Assembly: GCA_004000515.1 (NCBI GenBank)
Contig: CP034537.1
Coordinates: forward strand, 1,860,001-1,924,000
Direction: 5' to 3'
DNA length: 64,000 nt
Origin: Pseudomonas poae
Lineage (GTDB): Bacteria > Pseudomonadota > Gammaproteobacteria > Pseudomonadales > Pseudomonadaceae
Made by a program: the position numbers and the translations under genes. This document shows positions 62,530 to 64,000 of the stretch, piece after piece. The notes under the pieces are model-generated. The model searched no databases. It was not told the origin of the DNA and worked only from the letters and a program-made list of their open reading frames with translations. Each line of letters begins with the position of its first letter. Position 1 is the first letter of the stretch.

Positions 62530-62544
62530 GCCGAGGACCGTGCC

Positions 62545-64000
62545 ATGGCTTTCGAAGCAATGTTTGCGCCGATCCAGATCGGCAAACTGACCATCCGCAA
62601 CCGCGTGCTCAGTACCGCTCACGCCGAGGTGTATGCCACCGACGGCGGCATGACCACTGAGCGCTATGTTCAGTATTACGAGAAAGCCAAGGGCGGTATC
62701 GGCCTGGCAATCTGTGGCGGTTCCTCGGTGGTGGCCATCGACAGCCCGCAGGAATGGTGGAGCTCGGTGAACCTGTCCACCGACCGCATCATCCCGCACT
62801 TCCAGAACCTGGCCGACGCCATGCACAAGCATGGCGCCAAGATCATGATCCAGATTACCCACATGGGCCGTCGCTCGCGTTGGGACGGTTTCAACTGGCC
62901 AACGCTGATGTCGCCGTCTGGCGTGCGTGAGCCGGTGCACCGTGCCACCTGCAAGACCATCGAGCCGGAAGAGATCTGGCGCGTGATCGGCAACTACGCC
63001 CAGGCCGCACGGCGCGCCAAGGCCGGTGGCCTGGACGGCGTGGAGCTGTCCGCCGTGCACCAGCACATGATCGACCAGTTCTGGAGCCCACGGGTCAACA
63101 AGCGTACTGACGAATGGGGCGGCACCTTTGAAGGCCGCATGAAGTTCGGCCTGGAAGTATTGAAGGCCGTGCGCGCCGAAGTCGGCGATGACTTCTGCGT
63201 GGGCATGCGCCTGTGCGGTGACGAGTTCCACCCGGACGGTTTGTCCCACGAGGACATGAAGCAGATCGCCAAGTACTACGACGACACCGGCATGCTCGAT
63301 TTCATCGGCGTGGTGGGCTCGGGTTGCGACACCCACAACACCCTGGCCAACGTGATCCCGAATATGAGCTACCCGCCGGAGCCGTTCCTGCACCTGGCGG
63401 CGGGCATCAAGGAAGTGGTCAAGGTTCCGGTGTTGCACGCGCAGAACATCAAGGACCCGAACCAGGCCACGCGCATTCTGGAAGGCGGTTATGTGGACAT
63501 GGTCGGCATGACCCGTGCGCACATCGCCGACCCGCACCTGATCGCCAAGATCAAGATGGGCCAGATCGACCAGATCAAGCAATGCGTCGGCGCCAACTAC
63601 TGCATCGACCGCCAGTACCAGGGGCTGGATGTGCTGTGCATCCAGAACGCCGCGACCTCCCGTGAATACATGGGCGTGCCGCACATCATCGAAAAATCCA
63701 CAGGTCCCAAGCGCAAAGTCGTGGTGGTGGGCGCAGGCCCAGCCGGGATGGAGGCAGCACGCGTGGCGGCCGAGCGCGGCCACGACGTGACCCTGTTCGA
63801 AAAGAAAGAGTTTATCGGCGGGCAAATCACCACCGCGTCGAAGGCACCGCAACGCGACCAGATCGCCGGGATCACGCGCTGGTTCCAGTTGGAACTGGCA
63901 CGCTTGAAAGTTGACCTGCGCCTGGGTGTCGCCGCTGACGCCGACACCATCCAGGACCTGCGTCCGGACGTGGTCGTGTTGGCAGTGGGTGGGCATCCGT
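62545..64000 (+). CDS. dgcA: Dimethylglycine demethylase subunit A (cut by window edge)
   Basis: OYE-type FMN enzyme of the trimethylamine/dimethylamine dehydrogenase group; 485 codons visible. The N-terminal TIM barrel (MFAPIQIGKLTIRNRVLSTAHAEVYATDGG, quoted by its ends MFAPIQIGKL and AEVYATDGG) and VELSAVHQHMIDQFWSP are clear; a dinucleotide-binding domain follows (KVVVVGAGPAGMEAARVAAE). It demethylates dimethylglycine to sarcosine. The iron-sulfur region is CVGANYC...C (C347, A350, C353, C365), with one usual Cys replaced by Ala. The start has a GAGGA-type site. Intact to the right edge. Confidence 0.95.
   Translation, partial: MAFEAMFAPIQIGKLTIRNRVLSTAHAEVYATDGGMTTERYVQYYEKAKGGIGLAICGGSSVVAIDSPQEWWSSVNLSTDRIIPHFQNLADAMHKHGAKIMIQITHMGRRSRWDGFNWPTLMSPSGVREPVHRATCKTIEPEEIWRVIGNYAQAARRAKAGGLDGVELSAVHQHMIDQFWSPRVNKRTDEWGGTFEGRMKFGLEVLKAVRAEVGDDFCVGMRLCGDEFHPDGLSHEDMKQIAKYYDDTGMLDFIGVVGSGCDTHNTLANVIPNMSYPPEPFLHLAAGIKEVVKVPVLHAQNIKDPNQATRILEGGYVDMVGMTRAHIADPHLIAKIKMGQIDQIKQCVGANYCIDRQYQGLDVLCIQNAATSREYMGVPHIIEKSTGPKRKVVVVGAGPAGMEAARVAAERGHDVTLFEKKEFIGGQITTASKAPQRDQIAGITRWFQLELARLKVDLRLGVAADADTIQDLRPDVVVLAVGGHP

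Noticed and set aside
62020..63996. 658-codon minus-strand open frame over DUF5943 gene and dgcA
   Set aside because: Crosses two clear genes on the other strand and shows no domain.

Overview
The window is about 64 kb of chromosomal DNA from a fluorescent Pseudomonas, most likely of the P. fluorescens group. Three things support this: gene order (tkt-epd-pgk-fba; betIBA/betT/cbcXWV/sdaB/gbdR; the carnitine cluster), strong GC-rich third-position codon use, and many copies of the P. fluorescens-type REP hairpin (tip sequence of the kind TGTGGGAGCTGGCTTGCC). I see no rRNA, tRNA, prophage, transposase or CRISPR array. Fifty-seven protein genes are called, two of them cut by the window edges (an AraC-type regulator at the left, dgcA at the right).

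Layout. 1-5.5 kb: AraC-type regulator (partial), the RNA helicase rhlE, a periplasmic solute-binding protein, a glycosyltransferase-like protein and metF. 5.6-17.5 kb: methionine/SAM cycle genes mixed with envelope genes. ahcY lies behind an SAH riboswitch and is followed by metF. Then come a YciA-like thioesterase, a YfdC-like FNT channel, a CPA1 antiporter, MAPEG, mltA, a cytochrome c', a DUF1090 protein, ligB, metK and an ArsR-methyltransferase fusion regulator that probably controls metK. 17.5-24 kb: central carbon genes tkt, epd, pgk and fba, with two small lipoproteins between pgk and fba. 24-41.3 kb: a mixed housekeeping/accessory stretch: periplasmic racemase, PL7 alginate lyase, a REC-PAS-GGDEF-EAL protein, a YgjP-like peptidase, ElaA, YccS, a BaiN-like flavoprotein, DbpA, an MdtD-like exporter, an RhlA-like acyltransferase and a TldD/PmbA-type pair. 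41.5-64 kb: a quaternary-amine supercluster. It takes up choline (BetT, CbcXWV), oxidises it to glycine betaine (BetA, BetB, regulator BetI), degrades carnitine to betaine (CdhC, CdhA, CdhB, CaiX, regulator CdhR), starts dimethylglycine demethylation (dgcA and two companion genes) and deaminates the resulting serine (SdaB), with GbdR as overall regulator. The order parallels P. aeruginosa PA5372-PA5398.

Sequence quality. About 25 single-base indels, nearly all in short homopolymers and mostly deletions, break otherwise complete genes, including pgk, fba, epd and gbdR. Adding or removing one base at each site restores a family-length protein. I treat them as sequencing errors, not pseudogenes, and give the full corrected span of each gene.

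The most interesting signals are the diverged, metal-ligand-poor dipeptidase-fold protein at the head of the dgc operon; DgcA with one of four iron-sulfur cysteines replaced; an ArsR-methyltransferase regulator with a perfect operator next to metK, close to an SAH riboswitch on ahcY; a perfect 15-bp hairpin touching a start codon at 7.9 kb; a stand-alone RhlA-like gene; an extra-looking TldD/PmbA pair; 21-bp-phased direct repeats upstream of two amine-uptake genes; and 16 REP/REPIN hairpins, several with mixed arm types.
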